NCBI RefSeq assembly: GCF_027938815.1
Contig: NZ_CP115913.1
Location: 3,754,001 to 3,818,000 of the forward strand
DNA from: Oceanirhabdus sp. W0125-5
Lineage (GTDB): Bacteria > Bacillota > Clostridia > Clostridiales > Clostridiaceae
DNA length: 64,000 nt
Direction of reading: 5' to 3'
Under the pieces are notes generated by a model. It was given only the letters and a program-made list of their open reading frames with translations. It was not told the DNA's origin and made no database searches. Both the position numbers and the translations under genes were made by a program. Position 1 is the first letter of the stretch, and each line of letters starts with the position of its first letter. This document shows positions 48,276 through 56,889 of the stretch, piece by piece.

Positions 48276-48929
48276 TTATATAGTTTCTTTTTCTGATTGT
48301 TTAAGTAATCTCTCAAACTTTGAGAAATTAAACATCCCATTTTCTAAATCTTTCATACTCATACCTATATACTTATGTGACGAAGTTTTTCCATTATTTT
48401 TTGAATTAAAACAGATATTTATTTCATATAATCCTTTAATAGAGGACAATTCTACTCCATTAGTGTTCATTACAAGTTCTTCAACTCTATCAAATTGTAA
48501 TATACACTCACCTAGAACTAGGTATGGATATTTTTTAGTAACTAAACTTAAAAACTCTTCAAATAGTCCGTACATCTTGTCAAGATTAGGTTTTTCATCT
48601 CCATATATAACTGCCTGTTTATTCTGATAAGGCGCAATGTCAATGGACTCATCTTTCACTCCACTTTCACAAAGAGCAATTATTTCTGTACATGTGTCAT
48701 TTATACATTTCTTATCCAAACTATTTATTTTTAAAGTTCCCTGTTTAGAATCTTTAATCGCTCTTAAATCCAATGTAATATCTTCTTTAGTTCTTAAAAG
48801 AGATATTTCCCCTTGAAACACATTAAACTCAAACTTTTGTTTTCTTTCTATTATTCCCTGTACTTTTTCAGCACCCCTATTCTTAAGATTAATAAAACTA
48901 TATACTAAAGCTTCTTTTCTTTCTCTCAT
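48276..48929 (-). CDS. Half-length PmbA/TldD-family protein (N-terminal domain only)
   Basis: 217 residues from ATG 48929 (GGGGGGAGTAAT upstream; 14 further in-frame codons lack a site). It contains the N-terminal PmbA/TldD features: FEFNVFQGEISLLRTKEDITLDLRAIKDSKQGT, CTEIIALCESGVKDESIDIAP and GVELSSIKGLYEINICF. Full PmbA is about 440 residues; this one stops where the C-terminal half should begin, and a terminator follows at once, so it ends cleanly rather than by a visible frameshift. TldD/TldE proteases mature peptides such as microcins. Without the C-terminal half, protease function is unlikely; it may be a remnant or a partner subunit. Confidence 0.75.
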   Translation of the reverse strand: MRERKEALVYSFINLKNRGAEKVQGIIERKQKFEFNVFQGEISLLRTKEDITLDLRAIKDSKQGTLKINSLDKKCINDTCTEIIALCESGVKDESIDIAPYQNKQAVIYGDEKPNLDKMYGLFEEFLSLVTKKYPYLVLGECILQFDRVEELVMNTNGVELSSIKGLYEINICFNSKNNGKTSSHKYIGMSMKDLENGMFNFSKFERLLKQSEKETI

Positions 48930-49253
48930 ATTACTCCCCCCAATGTTAAACGCTCTAGAACTTAACCCCATTTAGTTTTCTTTTATTATTTCCTAACAAT
49001 TCCACAGATGCCCCTTTAAACTCATAATAATACTATTCTATCATAATTTAGAATTTATTCCCATAAACAATTAAATACTGCCACTTATAATGATTTCACG
49101 GCAGTCTCTTTACTTAACTCCTAGTAAGCAGTGGTAATTTAAATCATCAAATAAGTTTTAAATTAATAAATTTATATAATATAATAATTGTATACAATTA
49201 TATTAAGTCAGTGAAACCATATTCTCATAATATTAAAATTCGGAGGTATTTAA
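48930..49253. other. Intergenic region upstream of yjbQ with a TTGTATACAA palindrome
   Basis: 324 bases. ATAATTGTATACAATTAT (49184-49201) is a perfect 18-base palindrome of the type bound by GntR/FadR-family regulators; no such gene is in the window. Nothing else is recognised. Confidence 0.4.
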
Positions 49254-49646
49254 ATGCTTTTTAAGAAACACGTTTCATCTATGGAAAGAAATCAAATGAT
49301 AGATATAACGAAACTAGTACGTGATTGCATAAAAGAAAGTAATACAAAGAATGGAATTGCTATCGTATTTTGCCCACACACAACAGGGGCAATTACTATC
49401 AATGAAAATTGTGATAGAGATGTTCAAATTGATATGATTACACATCTGGAAAAAGTCTTTCCAAACAGTAGAGAATTCATGCATTTTGAAGGAAATTCAG
49501 ACTCCCATCTAAAATCTACTACTGTTGGAGCAAGTGAGAATATTATTATCCATAATGGTGATTTACTTTTAGGTACTTGGCAAGGAATTTATTTCTGTGA
49601 ATTTGATGGTCCACGAGAAAGAACTTTCTATGTAAAAGTGCAATAA
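49254..49646 (+). CDS. YjbQ/UPF0047 family protein (secondary thiamine-phosphate synthase)
   Basis: 130 residues, normal for the family. Motifs: FCPHTTGAITINENCDRDVQIDM near 48, HFEGNSDSHLKSTTVG near 90 and a C-terminal GTWQGIYFCEFDGPRERTFYVK. E. coli YjbQ has weak thiamine-phosphate synthase activity; its main role is not known. CGGAGGTATTTAA precedes ATG 49254. It is followed by a terminator shared with a converging gene. Confidence 0.9.
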   Translation: MLFKKHVSSMERNQMIDITKLVRDCIKESNTKNGIAIVFCPHTTGAITINENCDRDVQIDMITHLEKVFPNSREFMHFEGNSDSHLKSTTVGASENIIIHNGDLLLGTWQGIYFCEFDGPRERTFYVKVQ

Positions 49647-49655
49647 CTAAATAAA

Positions 49656-49689
49656 AAAGTAAGATGCAGTTGAGACTACATCTTACTTT
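49656..49689. terminator. Bidirectional terminator after yjbQ
   Basis: AAAGTAAGATG (49656-49666) pairs with CATCTTACTTT (49679-49689), 12-base loop, between converging genes. Confidence 0.7.
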
Positions 49690-49690
49690 C

Positions 49691-50164
49691 TTATTTCTTA
49701 TATTGTTTTATTATTTTAATAAGTTCTCCAACTGAATCATACTCAACAATAACAACGGCATTCATCTTTATTCCTGATTTGTCAATTCTAATGATTAACT
49801 TATTTCCATTCCAGTTAAATGATTCTACATCTTTCCACTCAGTAATTATTTGGTTAACTAAAATCCCTTTATCATTTATTCTAAAAGCATTATGTTCAAA
49901 ATAAACAAACGAACATAAATAGAATATGATTGTTAAATTCATAACTGTATAAGTATTTAATCCAAAACTGTTTATTGTCATTATAAATCTTATAATCATA
50001 ATAACTGCAAAAACACCAAATATATATTTATTCTTACTCTTTGTCTTAACCTTACCAGTAAAAACACTATCTCCAAAGTCTTTTCTTCCTTTTATATTTT
50101 TAATTGTAATAATTAATGCAGCAATTAGAATTAGTATCGAAAAAATTTCCAAAAAATTATTCAT
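49691..50164 (-). CDS. Membrane protein with C-terminal PH-like domain, unknown function
   Basis: 157 residues from ATG 50164, which has GAAGGAGGAAACT upstream. The open frame extends 29 codons further, but that part overlaps the terminator of the neighbouring gene. Three hydrophobic helices lie at about 5-25, 45-65 and 70-90; the remaining 60 residues (FRINDKGILVNQIITEWKDVESFNWNGNKLIIRIDKSG) read like a bacterial pleckstrin-homology-type beta domain (compare DUF5673/YdbT-like proteins). No function known. Confidence 0.65.
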   Translation of the reverse strand: MNNFLEIFSILILIAALIITIKNIKGRKDFGDSVFTGKVKTKSKNKYIFGVFAVIMIIRFIMTINSFGLNTYTVMNLTIIFYLCSFVYFEHNAFRINDKGILVNQIITEWKDVESFNWNGNKLIIRIDKSGIKMNAVVIVEYDSVGELIKIIKQYKK

Positions 50165-50233
50165 AGTTTCCTCCTTCGTTAATATAAATTTCATTGTATA
50201 CCAGTGCTTTTTTATTGTCAATTTACTTATTAA

Positions 50234-50271
50234 AAAATCATAAAGATGCATTACAGCTTCTTTATGATTTT
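50234..50271 (-). terminator. Terminator of the DUF1097 gene
   Basis: AAAATCATAAAG (50234-50245) pairs with CTTTATGATTTT (50260-50271); TTTTTTAATAAG follows on the minus strand. Confidence 0.75.
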
Positions 50272-50282
50272 AAAAATTTATA

Positions 50283-50789
50283 TTATACTGCTTTATCGAT
50301 AACCATTTCTTCTTTTGGCTCATATCTCATTATTTTTAATATTACATCTGTCAATATTTCTGAAGCAAATCCAGCAAATGAACCACATGCTAAAGAAATA
50401 ATTGTTATTGGGAAGTCCATCCCAGAAGCAATAAATGCTGACCACCCTAAGAATGCTGCAGGAATAAATGAAACTAAAGAAACTTTAGATAATAATATTA
50501 TTCCACATGCACCAAGTCCATTAGTAGCTGATATAGCCCCTGTCTCACCTATGAAAGGAATCAATGGACCTGCAGCAAATGAAGTCACTATTCCCCAACA
50601 TGTCCCACTCCAATTTGCAATTAAAGCTTTCTTTACACCTTTCATTCCATTACCACCTGCTGCAAAGAAACTTGACCAAGCTATGAAACCAGCAACAGTA
50701 CTTAATCCCAACATAAAACTTCCAACTGTCCAAGCAAAACCTATAATTCCACTACTAATACCTATCGCTAATAGTTTTTTCATATCCAT
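50283..50789 (-). CDS. DUF1097 family membrane protein
   Basis: 168 residues with about five membrane helices: KKLLAIGISSGIIGFAWTVGSF, TVAGFIAWSSFFAAGG, KALIANWSGTCWGIVTSF, GACGIILLSKVSLVSFIPAAFLG and ITIISLACGSFAGFASEIL. The W-A-x-F-x-A-G-G and NWSGTxWG segments are typical of DUF1097 proteins, whose substrate, if they are transporters, is unknown. GGGAGGAACAAAAAT precedes ATG 50789. A structured leader with a terminator (50860-50990) lies upstream, so its ligand would likely relate to the protein's job. Confidence 0.8.
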   Translation of the reverse strand: MDMKKLLAIGISSGIIGFAWTVGSFMLGLSTVAGFIAWSSFFAAGGNGMKGVKKALIANWSGTCWGIVTSFAAGPLIPFIGETGAISATNGLGACGIILLSKVSLVSFIPAAFLGWSAFIASGMDFPITIISLACGSFAGFASEILTDVILKIMRYEPKEEMVIDKAV

Positions 50790-50859
50790 ATTTTTGTTCC
50801 TCCCACTATCTTTTTTAACCTTGCCAACGTTCGCACACTATGCATATTAACACAAAAAA

Positions 50860-50990
50860 TTTGGAATTAAAAAATCCCTATACACATCCGATAATTTGAA
50901 TTATGTATAGGGACGAAAATATTCGTGTTATCACCCTATGCTACAGCATTGAATACTGTATGCTATGTACCGGTAGCAAACCGTATAATC
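50860..50990 (-). ncRNA. Structured 5' leader with competing stems (riboswitch candidate)
   Basis: Reading on the minus strand: a hairpin around TGCTACCGGTACATAGC (50962-50977), a second around 50941-50961, then GCATAGGG (50934-50941), a small hairpin ACGAATATTTTCGT, then TCCCTATACA (50904-50913) whose partner is TGTATAGGGA (50875-50884), followed by TTTTTT. GCATAGGG can pair with CCCTATAC (7 of 8), which excludes the terminator stem. The alternative pairing and terminator resemble a transcription-controlling riboswitch in front of the DUF1097 gene. I could not match it to a riboswitch class by eye. Confidence 0.5.
50875..50913 (-). terminator. Terminator stem of the DUF1097 leader
   Basis: 10-bp perfect stem (TCCCTATACA with TGTATAGGGA) across a 19-base loop, then six T on the minus strand, about 80 bases ahead of the start codon. 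Confidence 0.7.
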
Positions 50991-51076
50991 AATAATTTAT
51001 TATTAAAATTACGTCCTATATTATTTTATAAATTTTTTTATGATTTTTCAAGTATATTTTACAAAAAACCTACTTT

Positions 51077-51700
51077 TTATAATGATTTTTTTTCTGAAAC
51101 TAATATAAAATAGCCTGATTTTTTATTCTCTACTACACAATTTCCAAATAAGGCTTCAAGCTTTTCTCTAGAACTTGGAGCACCTTGTTTTTTTTGTATA
51201 ACTACATATATTTTACCACCCTCATTTAAATGCTCAGCTGCCCCTTCATAAATAGCATGCACAACATCTTTTCCAGCTCTAATTGGAGGGTTTGTTATTA
51301 TATAATCATATTTATCTGTAACACTCTCTAATTTATCAGATTTAAATACTTCTACTCTATCTCCTACACCATTAGCTTCAGCATTCTCAGCAGCTAATTC
51401 CATAGCTCTTTCATTAACATCTACCATTGTAACATTTATCTCTGGATAAAACTTTGCAAAAGTCACTCCAAATGTACCATATCCACACCCTACATCTAGA
51501 AGCTTACCTTTTATATCCTTATTATTATCTAAGAATGTTTTAATAAGTAAATCTGATCCAAAATCAACTTTTGTCTTTGAAAAAACCGCATTACTACTAG
51601 TTAATTTTATTTTTTCGCCATTAATATAATAATCTAATGTCTGCTTTTTATGTTCTGTACTTGAAGTACTACTAAAATAATGTTCCACACTCTTCACCAT
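51077..51700 (-). CDS. RsmC-like class I methyltransferase
   Basis: 207 residues. Motif I LLDVGCGYGTFGVTFA near residue 71, motif II MVDVNERAMELA, and the base-methylating NPPIRAG near 142, all as in the MTS/RsmC family that methylates guanine N2 in 16S rRNA. The N-terminus (VEHYFSSTSSTEHK) is short, so it is a single-domain form common in Firmicutes. The frame starts at ATG 51700. The upstream gene is followed by a terminator, so this one probably has its own promoter. Confidence 0.87.
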   Translation of the reverse strand: MVKSVEHYFSSTSSTEHKKQTLDYYINGEKIKLTSSNAVFSKTKVDFGSDLLIKTFLDNNKDIKGKLLDVGCGYGTFGVTFAKFYPEINVTMVDVNERAMELAAENAEANGVGDRVEVFKSDKLESVTDKYDYIITNPPIRAGKDVVHAIYEGAAEHLNEGGKIYVVIQKKQGAPSSREKLEALFGNCVVENKKSGYFILVSEKKSL

Positions 51701-51732
51701 AACTTTCTATATTATGTAATGCTAAAATAAAT

Positions 51733-51758
51733 AATGCTCATAATTATTTATGAGCATT
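51733..51758 (-). terminator. Terminator of the secreted repeat protein gene
   Basis: AATGCTCATAA (51733-51743) pairs with TTATGAGCATT (51748-51758), 4-base loop; ATTTATTTTAG follows on the minus strand. Confidence 0.75.
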
Positions 51759-51825
51759 ACTTCTACTATAGTATAAATTAAATAGAATATTAATTCAAGT
51801 TTATACGAATCTAGTTTTACTTAAT

Positions 51826-53037
51826 TCAAAAACTCTTTATTTCACCTTTAACGATCTTTCCATTATATTCAACAAATGCTTGATAATATATTACCCCTTT
51901 ATCAATATTCTTTACAGATTGTATAAAATACTCTTCGTTAGTATTATCATAATATGATTTTTTAACTAATTTTTCTTTACTATACCCCCAATAAAAACCA
52001 TACTTAGAATTGATTATTGATTTCTTATTTTCACATTTACCAATAAATAAAACAGTATTCTCTTCATATCCCTTTAAAGCATTAACAGTGATAACCTTAA
52101 TTATTTCTTGTTTACCAATGCTGAACATAAATAAGCTGCCTTTAATTATTTCATCTTCATATTCAATAAATGCCTGATAATAATATATCTTTCCATTTTC
52201 AAACTCCTCTAATTCATAGTCCATATAACCATTATGCTTGCTTTCTTTTTTCAGTGAGATTTTTTTAGTAAGATTATTTTTATCATTTCCAATAAGGAAT
52301 CCATAATCACATACAGCATCATTTTCAATATCATTAAACATGCCACTTATTATTACGGTATCACTATGTGTATATCTAAATCCAAATGTACTAACACTTT
52401 TTTCTTGGAAAGTATTAAACTTCGAATTCCAATTTTTACTGAAATTATTATTCCATTGCTTATTACAATTACTATTATGAAGGTTTAATTTATTTTGATT
52501 AAACTTTTTAATAAATTCCTGAATATTAACTTCTCCTTTTGTCCCTTTATGAAACCAGGATACTTTACCTTTAACAATTTTATTTTCATATTCAATAAAC
52601 GCCTGATAATAATAAGTTTTACCTAGTTCAAAATCATCTATTTTATACTCCATAAAACCATTTTCTCTATCTTGTTTTTTTAATGAGATTTTTTTAGTAA
52701 TTTTGTCTTTATCATTTCCAATTAAAAATCCATAATCACACACTTCATCATTATCAATATCATTAAACATACCACTTATTATTGCTTTATTATCCCTTGT
52801 AAACCTATTTCCTAATGTATTAACAGTCTCACTATCACAATCATTGTCCCAATAATTATTACAGTTATTAGACATATTTTGATTAAGATTCTTCTTCATT
52901 AGTTCAATTTCTCTTTTTATCTTTTTAAAATCAATTTCATTATTTTCTTTAGTGTTATCTGCATAAGCATTAATTGATGTTAAAAATAATAACAGTATTA
53001 TGCTTACTAAAACGCCCTTTTTAAATAACTTTTTCAT
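51826..53037 (-). CDS. Secreted protein with three ~90-residue repeats, unknown function
   Basis: 403 residues. Signal peptide: KKLFKKGVLVSIILLLFLTSINA with likely cleavage after AYA (residue 26). Two closely similar repeats lie at about 72-162 and 214-304, with the shared block IISGMFNDIxNDxVCDYGFLIG, TKKISLKK, then YYYQAFIEYE; a third, diverged copy is at 316-403 (YGFYWGYSKEKLVKKSYYD, YYQAFVEYNGKIVKGEI). Asn/Trp/Cys-rich linkers (NCNNYWDNDCD; NCNKQWNNNF) precede repeats 1 and 2. The beta-strand pattern suggests Ig/FN3-like domains. No sortase motif or lipobox. AAGGAGGGGAAATAA precedes ATG 53037. Function unknown. Confidence 0.75.
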   Translation of the reverse strand: MKKLFKKGVLVSIILLLFLTSINAYADNTKENNEIDFKKIKREIELMKKNLNQNMSNNCNNYWDNDCDSETVNTLGNRFTRDNKAIISGMFNDIDNDEVCDYGFLIGNDKDKITKKISLKKQDRENGFMEYKIDDFELGKTYYYQAFIEYENKIVKGKVSWFHKGTKGEVNIQEFIKKFNQNKLNLHNSNCNKQWNNNFSKNWNSKFNTFQEKSVSTFGFRYTHSDTVIISGMFNDIENDAVCDYGFLIGNDKNNLTKKISLKKESKHNGYMDYELEEFENGKIYYYQAFIEYEDEIIKGSLFMFSIGKQEIIKVITVNALKGYEENTVLFIGKCENKKSIINSKYGFYWGYSKEKLVKKSYYDNTNEEYFIQSVKNIDKGVIYYQAFVEYNGKIVKGEIKSF

Positions 53038-53144
53038 TTATTTCCCCTCCTTAAATTAACTATAATTTACATTATATCTATATAATCACAATTATATCAC
53101 ATTTAAAGTTATGCTAGTTACAAATCACATATACTTTTTACTAA

Positions 53145-53178
53145 AAATCCTCGTAGAGGATTTTCTCAACGAGGATTT
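53145..53178 (-). terminator. Terminator of the GNAT gene
   Basis: AAATCCTCGT (53145-53154) pairs with ACGAGGATTT (53169-53178), 14-base loop; TTTAGTAAA follows on the minus strand. Confidence 0.7.
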
Positions 53179-53192
53179 ACTTTCTATTATAA

Positions 53193-53735
53193 TTATTTAT
53201 TTTTCCATTCATGCTCTAAGATAGCATATTCATAGGAATCGTTCCATATAGGCTCTCCTTGTGGAGTCTTCTTGAACCAAACATTTTGAAGCATACACCC
53301 TTCTCTTCTCAATGATAATCTCTCTAATACCTTCCATGAAGCAATATTCTTAACATTAGCATGTGCCATAATTCTGTGTGCTCCTTTATCTTCAAATCCG
53401 TATTTAAGTATACGTTTAGAAGCTTCAGTTGCATACCCCTTACCATAGAACTTAGGATTAAATACATATCCTATTTCCCATGTATTAAATTCCTCTGGTT
53501 CATTGAAAGCGAAAAATATATGTCCAATCATCTTATTATCACCTTTTAAACATACCGCCCAAAAACAACTCTTTTCTCCTGCTTCTGCTCTACCTTTTGA
53601 AGCTTCCTTACACTCTTCTTCACTATAAGTATAGTATGGTTCGTACTCTACCACTTCTGGTAGTGATAAGTATTCGTATAAATCTTTCCAATCATCTGGC
53701 TTAAATCGTCTTATAATAAGTCTTTCTGTTTCCAT
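53193..53735 (-). CDS. GNAT-family acetyltransferase (RimJ/RimL-like)
   Basis: 180 residues. Starts METERLIIRRFKPDDWKDLYEYLS, as in RimJ/RimL/SpeG-like enzymes; the acetyl-CoA loop is GKGYATEASKRILKYGFED near 110 and the C-terminal part MAHANVKNIASWKVLERLSLRREG is conserved. It would acetylate an amine or N-terminus with acetyl-CoA; the substrate is unknown. No functional neighbours. Its own terminator follows. Confidence 0.87.
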   Translation of the reverse strand: METERLIIRRFKPDDWKDLYEYLSLPEVVEYEPYYTYSEEECKEASKGRAEAGEKSCFWAVCLKGDNKMIGHIFFAFNEPEEFNTWEIGYVFNPKFYGKGYATEASKRILKYGFEDKGAHRIMAHANVKNIASWKVLERLSLRREGCMLQNVWFKKTPQGEPIWNDSYEYAILEHEWKNK

Positions 53736-53813
53736 CTTTAATCCCCTTTAACTTTCAGTATTTCCACTCTTGACTTCTATATTATAACATAATTGGTTAT
53801 TATATAAAATAAC

Positions 53814-53843
53814 ACTACTCCGTTTTTTATTACAGAGAGTAGT
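53814..53843 (-). terminator. Terminator of the desulfoferrodoxin gene
   Basis: ACTACTC (53814-53820) pairs with GAGTAGT (53837-53843), 16-base loop; GTTATTTTATAT follows on the minus strand. Confidence 0.55.
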
Positions 53844-53853
53844 ATTTTTTAAA

Positions 53854-54240
53854 TTATAAAGTTTCTTCCCAAAGCCCGTGTAGATTACAATATTCTCTTG
53901 CTACTACTTTATCAGCTTTTTCCACCTTGAATGTTACTTCTGGAGTACCGTTATAAGTAAATTCTTTTCTGTAAACTCTGCTGCCAACTATTAATTCAAC
54001 CCATTGAATATAATGTTTCTCCATCATAGGATGATTTTGATTTTCTCCAATTCTTACTTTATATCCATCTTCAATTTCTTCAATATATGGTACATGTTTT
54101 TCAACAGATGTATCTGCAGTTTTAGCTTCTAAAAGTTCCATGTTCTCACCACAGCATACCATGGGAGCACCATTTCCCTTAATTACCTCAACAATGTTTC
54201 CACACCTATTACATCTGTAAATTTCTAAATTTTTAGTCAT
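53854..54240 (-). CDS. dfx: Desulfoferrodoxin / superoxide reductase (class I)
   Basis: 128 residues from ATG 54240 (GGAGGAGTTAAA upstream; the earlier in-frame ATG at 54258 overlaps that site). The N-terminal desulforedoxin domain has C10-x-x-C13 and C29-C30. The catalytic centre II ligands follow: EKHVPYIEE, NHPMMEKHYIQW, and CNLHGLW near the end (Cys and His). It reduces superoxide to peroxide in anaerobes without releasing oxygen, taking electrons from rubredoxin or similar. It has its own terminator and no redox neighbour. Confidence 0.95.
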   Translation of the reverse strand: MTKNLEIYRCNRCGNIVEVIKGNGAPMVCCGENMELLEAKTADTSVEKHVPYIEEIEDGYKVRIGENQNHPMMEKHYIQWVELIVGSRVYRKEFTYNGTPEVTFKVEKADKVVAREYCNLHGLWEETL

Positions 54241-54352
54241 TTTAACTCCTCCATTCAATAAAATAATAAATTATAATCTTTAAGGTTAATCTTATAGAAT
54301 ATTCATGTTAAATATTCTCATTATTAGTAATTATACTCTTATTATTTATATT

Positions 54353-54991
54353 CTACATGTCATTTAAAAGACCTTTTCTTGAGTTAAATTCTATCTCCTT
54401 AACTGCCGACATTACTGCAAATCCATCCACTATATAATTATTAAGTAACTTAAGGTAGTTACTCTTATTAATCCCACCAAGAGCTATCACCTTTGGAACA
54501 TTCTTTTTATTGATATTATATATTTCATAAAATTCATCTATCATCTTTGCTAACCCGGTAACCCCTAAAGTTTTCACAGCATCTTTACAGGATGGTTGAA
54601 ATACTGGAGAAATCAAGGCATAATCAGGAGAAATCTTTTCTGACAATTTAATTTCTTCCACACTATGGACTGAAACCCCTATTTCCCCCAAATCACTTAA
54701 ATCCACCTTGTCATCTATAACCTTACTCATATTTATAACATTAAAATGAAAACCATCAACTTTAAGTTTCTGAAGTTCTTTAGTTGGATATGCATTTATA
54801 ATCAGTTTAAAATTATACTGTTTTTTAAGAAGGTTCAATTGGGCGCAAATATATTTTATATCTGATAATCTATCATATCCTCGTATTATAACCATATTTA
54901 CTCCATTTTTAATACCTTCAATTTGCCACTTTATCGTTGAATTTATATCTTCTCTATGATCTGTAATAGAAACAAATATTTTTTTCTTCAT
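54353..54991 (-). CDS. ThiE/TenI-type protein (thiamine phosphate synthase or thiazole tautomerase)
   Basis: 212 residues from ATG 54991, whose first base is shared with the thiH stop (TAATG). The frame opens at TTG 55006 but the ATG is preferred. TIM-barrel motifs: VIIRGYDRLSD where ThiE has RxK, GVSVHSVEE, YALISPVFQPSCKD (phosphate-binding turn) and VIALGGINKSN. The usual ThiE 'DGVHLGQ' reads DGFHFNV, so it could be TenI rather than ThiE. The position, last in a thiSFGHE-like operon, supports a thiazole or coupling step. Confidence 0.75.
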   Translation of the reverse strand: MKKKIFVSITDHREDINSTIKWQIEGIKNGVNMVIIRGYDRLSDIKYICAQLNLLKKQYNFKLIINAYPTKELQKLKVDGFHFNVINMSKVIDDKVDLSDLGEIGVSVHSVEEIKLSEKISPDYALISPVFQPSCKDAVKTLGVTGLAKMIDEFYEIYNINKKNVPKVIALGGINKSNYLKLLNNYIVDGFAVMSAVKEIEFNSRKGLLNDM

Positions 54992-56103
54992 TAAAGCAAC
55001 ATCCAATCTTTAAGTACTGGTTGGTATCCAACTCTTTCTATCATCTTGATAACATCTTCAACTGATGACTCATCTGATATTTCAAATTGCTTATCACTAC
55101 TCTTATTTACTTTATGCCCACCAACTTCTGTAGATACTCCCGCTGACATTTTATTTACTCCAATAGGAATGAGATTCTCCCTCATACTCTTTGATTCCCT
55201 TGTTGATATATTAATAGAACAATGTGGTAAAAATAACTTCAGTGCAGCTAGAATTTGTACAAAATCTCTATCATTAGTTTCGTAATATTTATAACTTAAC
55301 TTCTCTGTTGAAGATATACCTTTTATTCTTGGAAGTGATATCCCTATCTCAACTTCCGGAAACTTCTCTGAAATATACTTTGCGTGTAATCCAACTTTAA
55401 AAATTTCAATTCGCCAATCATTTAATCCTATTAGTGCCCCTATGTTTATTGTTCTAACGCCTGCTGAACATGCTCTTTCTGGTGTATCTAACCTATATAA
55501 GTAATCACGTTTAGGTCCTTTAATATGAACACTTTCATATATTTCCCTATCATATGTTTCTTGATAAATTGTAACACCATCAATCCCAGCACCAACAAGT
55601 TGAACGTATTCGTCAGTATCCATTGGATACACTTCTAAAACCACAGACTGAAAGTAATCTCTTAAAATTTGAACTGAATCTTTAATATATTCTACAGGAG
55701 AATGAATTTTTGATTCACCAGTCAAGAGCAAAACATGCTTTATTCCCGTCTTACATACTTCTTCTGCCTCTTCTCTTATCTCATCTAGGGTCAATTTATT
55801 TCTCATTATGGAATTGTTACAATTAAAACTACAGTATAAACAACGATTGACGCAATAATTTGAAATATATAATGGAGTATACAAAGTGATTGCTTTACCA
55901 AAATGTTTCAATGAATTTCTTCTAGAATTTTGAGCAATTTCTTCGATATATTTTGCTCCTTCTGGAGACAGCAACTGCAGAAACTCTTTTTCATTTATCT
56001 GATCTTTATTTAAAATATTTATTATATCATTACTGCTTACTTGTTCTATTTCTTGTAATATTTTTTTATCATCTAATCTGTCTAATACTTTACTAAAACT
56101 CAT
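54991..56103 (-). CDS. thiH: ThiH, 2-iminoacetate synthase (radical SAM)
   Basis: 370 residues. The radical-SAM motif CVNRCLYC has C84, C88 and C91. The following [30 protein letters not shown] and the C-terminal [13 protein letters not shown] region match ThiH. It splits tyrosine to give 2-iminoacetate for thiazole formation in anaerobes. Its start overlaps the thiG stop by 11 bases, and its stop overlaps the next gene by one base, so translation is coupled. Confidence 0.95.
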   Translation of the reverse strand: MSFSKVLDRLDDKKILQEIEQVSSNDIINILNKDQINEKEFLQLLSPEGAKYIEEIAQNSRRNSLKHFGKAITLYTPLYISNYCVNRCLYCSFNCNNSIMRNKLTLDEIREEAEEVCKTGIKHVLLLTGESKIHSPVEYIKDSVQILRDYFQSVVLEVYPMDTDEYVQLVGAGIDGVTIYQETYDREIYESVHIKGPKRDYLYRLDTPERACSAGVRTINIGALIGLNDWRIEIFKVGLHAKYISEKFPEVEIGISLPRIKGISSTEKLSYKYYETNDRDFVQILAALKLFLPHCSINISTRESKSMRENLIPIGVNKMSAGVSTEVGGHKVNKSSDKQFEISDESSVEDVIKMIERVGYQPVLKDWMLL

Positions 56104-56887
56104 TGTTCTCTCCTAAAAAACCTGTTAAAGGTGATGATGCTTCTGCACGGCTTAACACTCTTCCTAATTTTGCTTCATATGCTAGTCTTCCAGCTTCTAC
56201 TGCCATAGCAAAAGCTTTTCCCATTTTTACAGGATTCTCTGATGTTGCTATTGCTGTGTTCACTAACACTGCATCCGCTCCCATTTCCATTGCATATGCA
56301 GCCTCTGAAGGTTTTCCTATTCCAGCGTCAACAATAATAGGTATATTAATTTCATCAATAATAATCTTTATCATCTCTTCTGTTCTAATACCTCTATTTG
56401 ACCCAATTGGTGATCCTAATGGCATAACAGTAGCTGCTCCAGCATCAACTAATCTTTTTGCATCCATTAAATCTGGACTCATATATGGCAATACCACAAA
56501 ACCTTCTTTTGCTAATGTTTCTGTTGCTTTTATAGTCTCCATATTATCAGGTAAAAGATACTTATTATCTCTAACCACTTCAATTTTAACCCAGTCTCCA
56601 CACCCCATTGCACGAGCTAACCTAGCAATTCTTATTGCCTCCTCTGCTGTTCTTGCACCTGATGTGTTAGGTAATAATTGTATTTCTTTAGGTATATAAT
56701 TTAAAATATTATGTTCTTTAGAATCTAAATCAACTCGTCTTAGCGCCATAGTTATTACCTCTGACCCGCTACTTTCTATAACGCTAGGAATAATAGACTT
56801 TGATGGGAACTTACCACTTCCAATAAATAATCTACTATTCAATTCTCTTCCACCTATTATTAATTTTCCACTCTTGTTTATACTCAT
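56093..56887 (-). CDS. thiG: ThiG, thiazole synthase
   Basis: 264 residues. Schiff-base lysine K101 in [10 protein letters not shown], with the [19 protein letters not shown] start, [27 protein letters not shown] and [29 protein letters not shown], all typical of ThiG. It condenses DXP, ThiS-thiocarboxylate and 2-iminoacetate. It overlaps thiH by 11 bases and follows thiF after two bases. Confidence 0.97.
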   Translation of the reverse strand: MSINKSGKLIIGGRELNSRLFIGSGKFPSKSIIPSVIESSGSEVITMALRRVDLDSKEHNILNYIPKEIQLLPNTSGARTAEEAIRIARLARAMGCGDWVKIEVVRDNKYLLPDNMETIKATETLAKEGFVVLPYMSPDLMDAKRLVDAGAATVMPLGSPIGSNRGIRTEEMIKIIIDEINIPIIVDAGIGKPSEAAYAMEMGADAVLVNTAIATSENPVKMGKAFAMAVEAGRLAYEAKLGRVLSRAEASSPLTGFLGENNEF

Positions 56888-56889
56888 TA

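Noticed and set aside
50194..50850. A 218-codon plus-strand frame opposite the DUF1097 gene
   Set aside because: The minus-strand frame has the membrane pattern and family motifs, a GGGAGG site and a terminator; the plus frame is Pro/Ala-rich antisense translation.
51001..51076. A 62-codon plus-strand frame (50925-51113) near the DUF1097 leader
   Set aside because: It crosses the structured leader and the end of the methyltransferase gene, with no ribosome site; the sequence is better explained as RNA structure.
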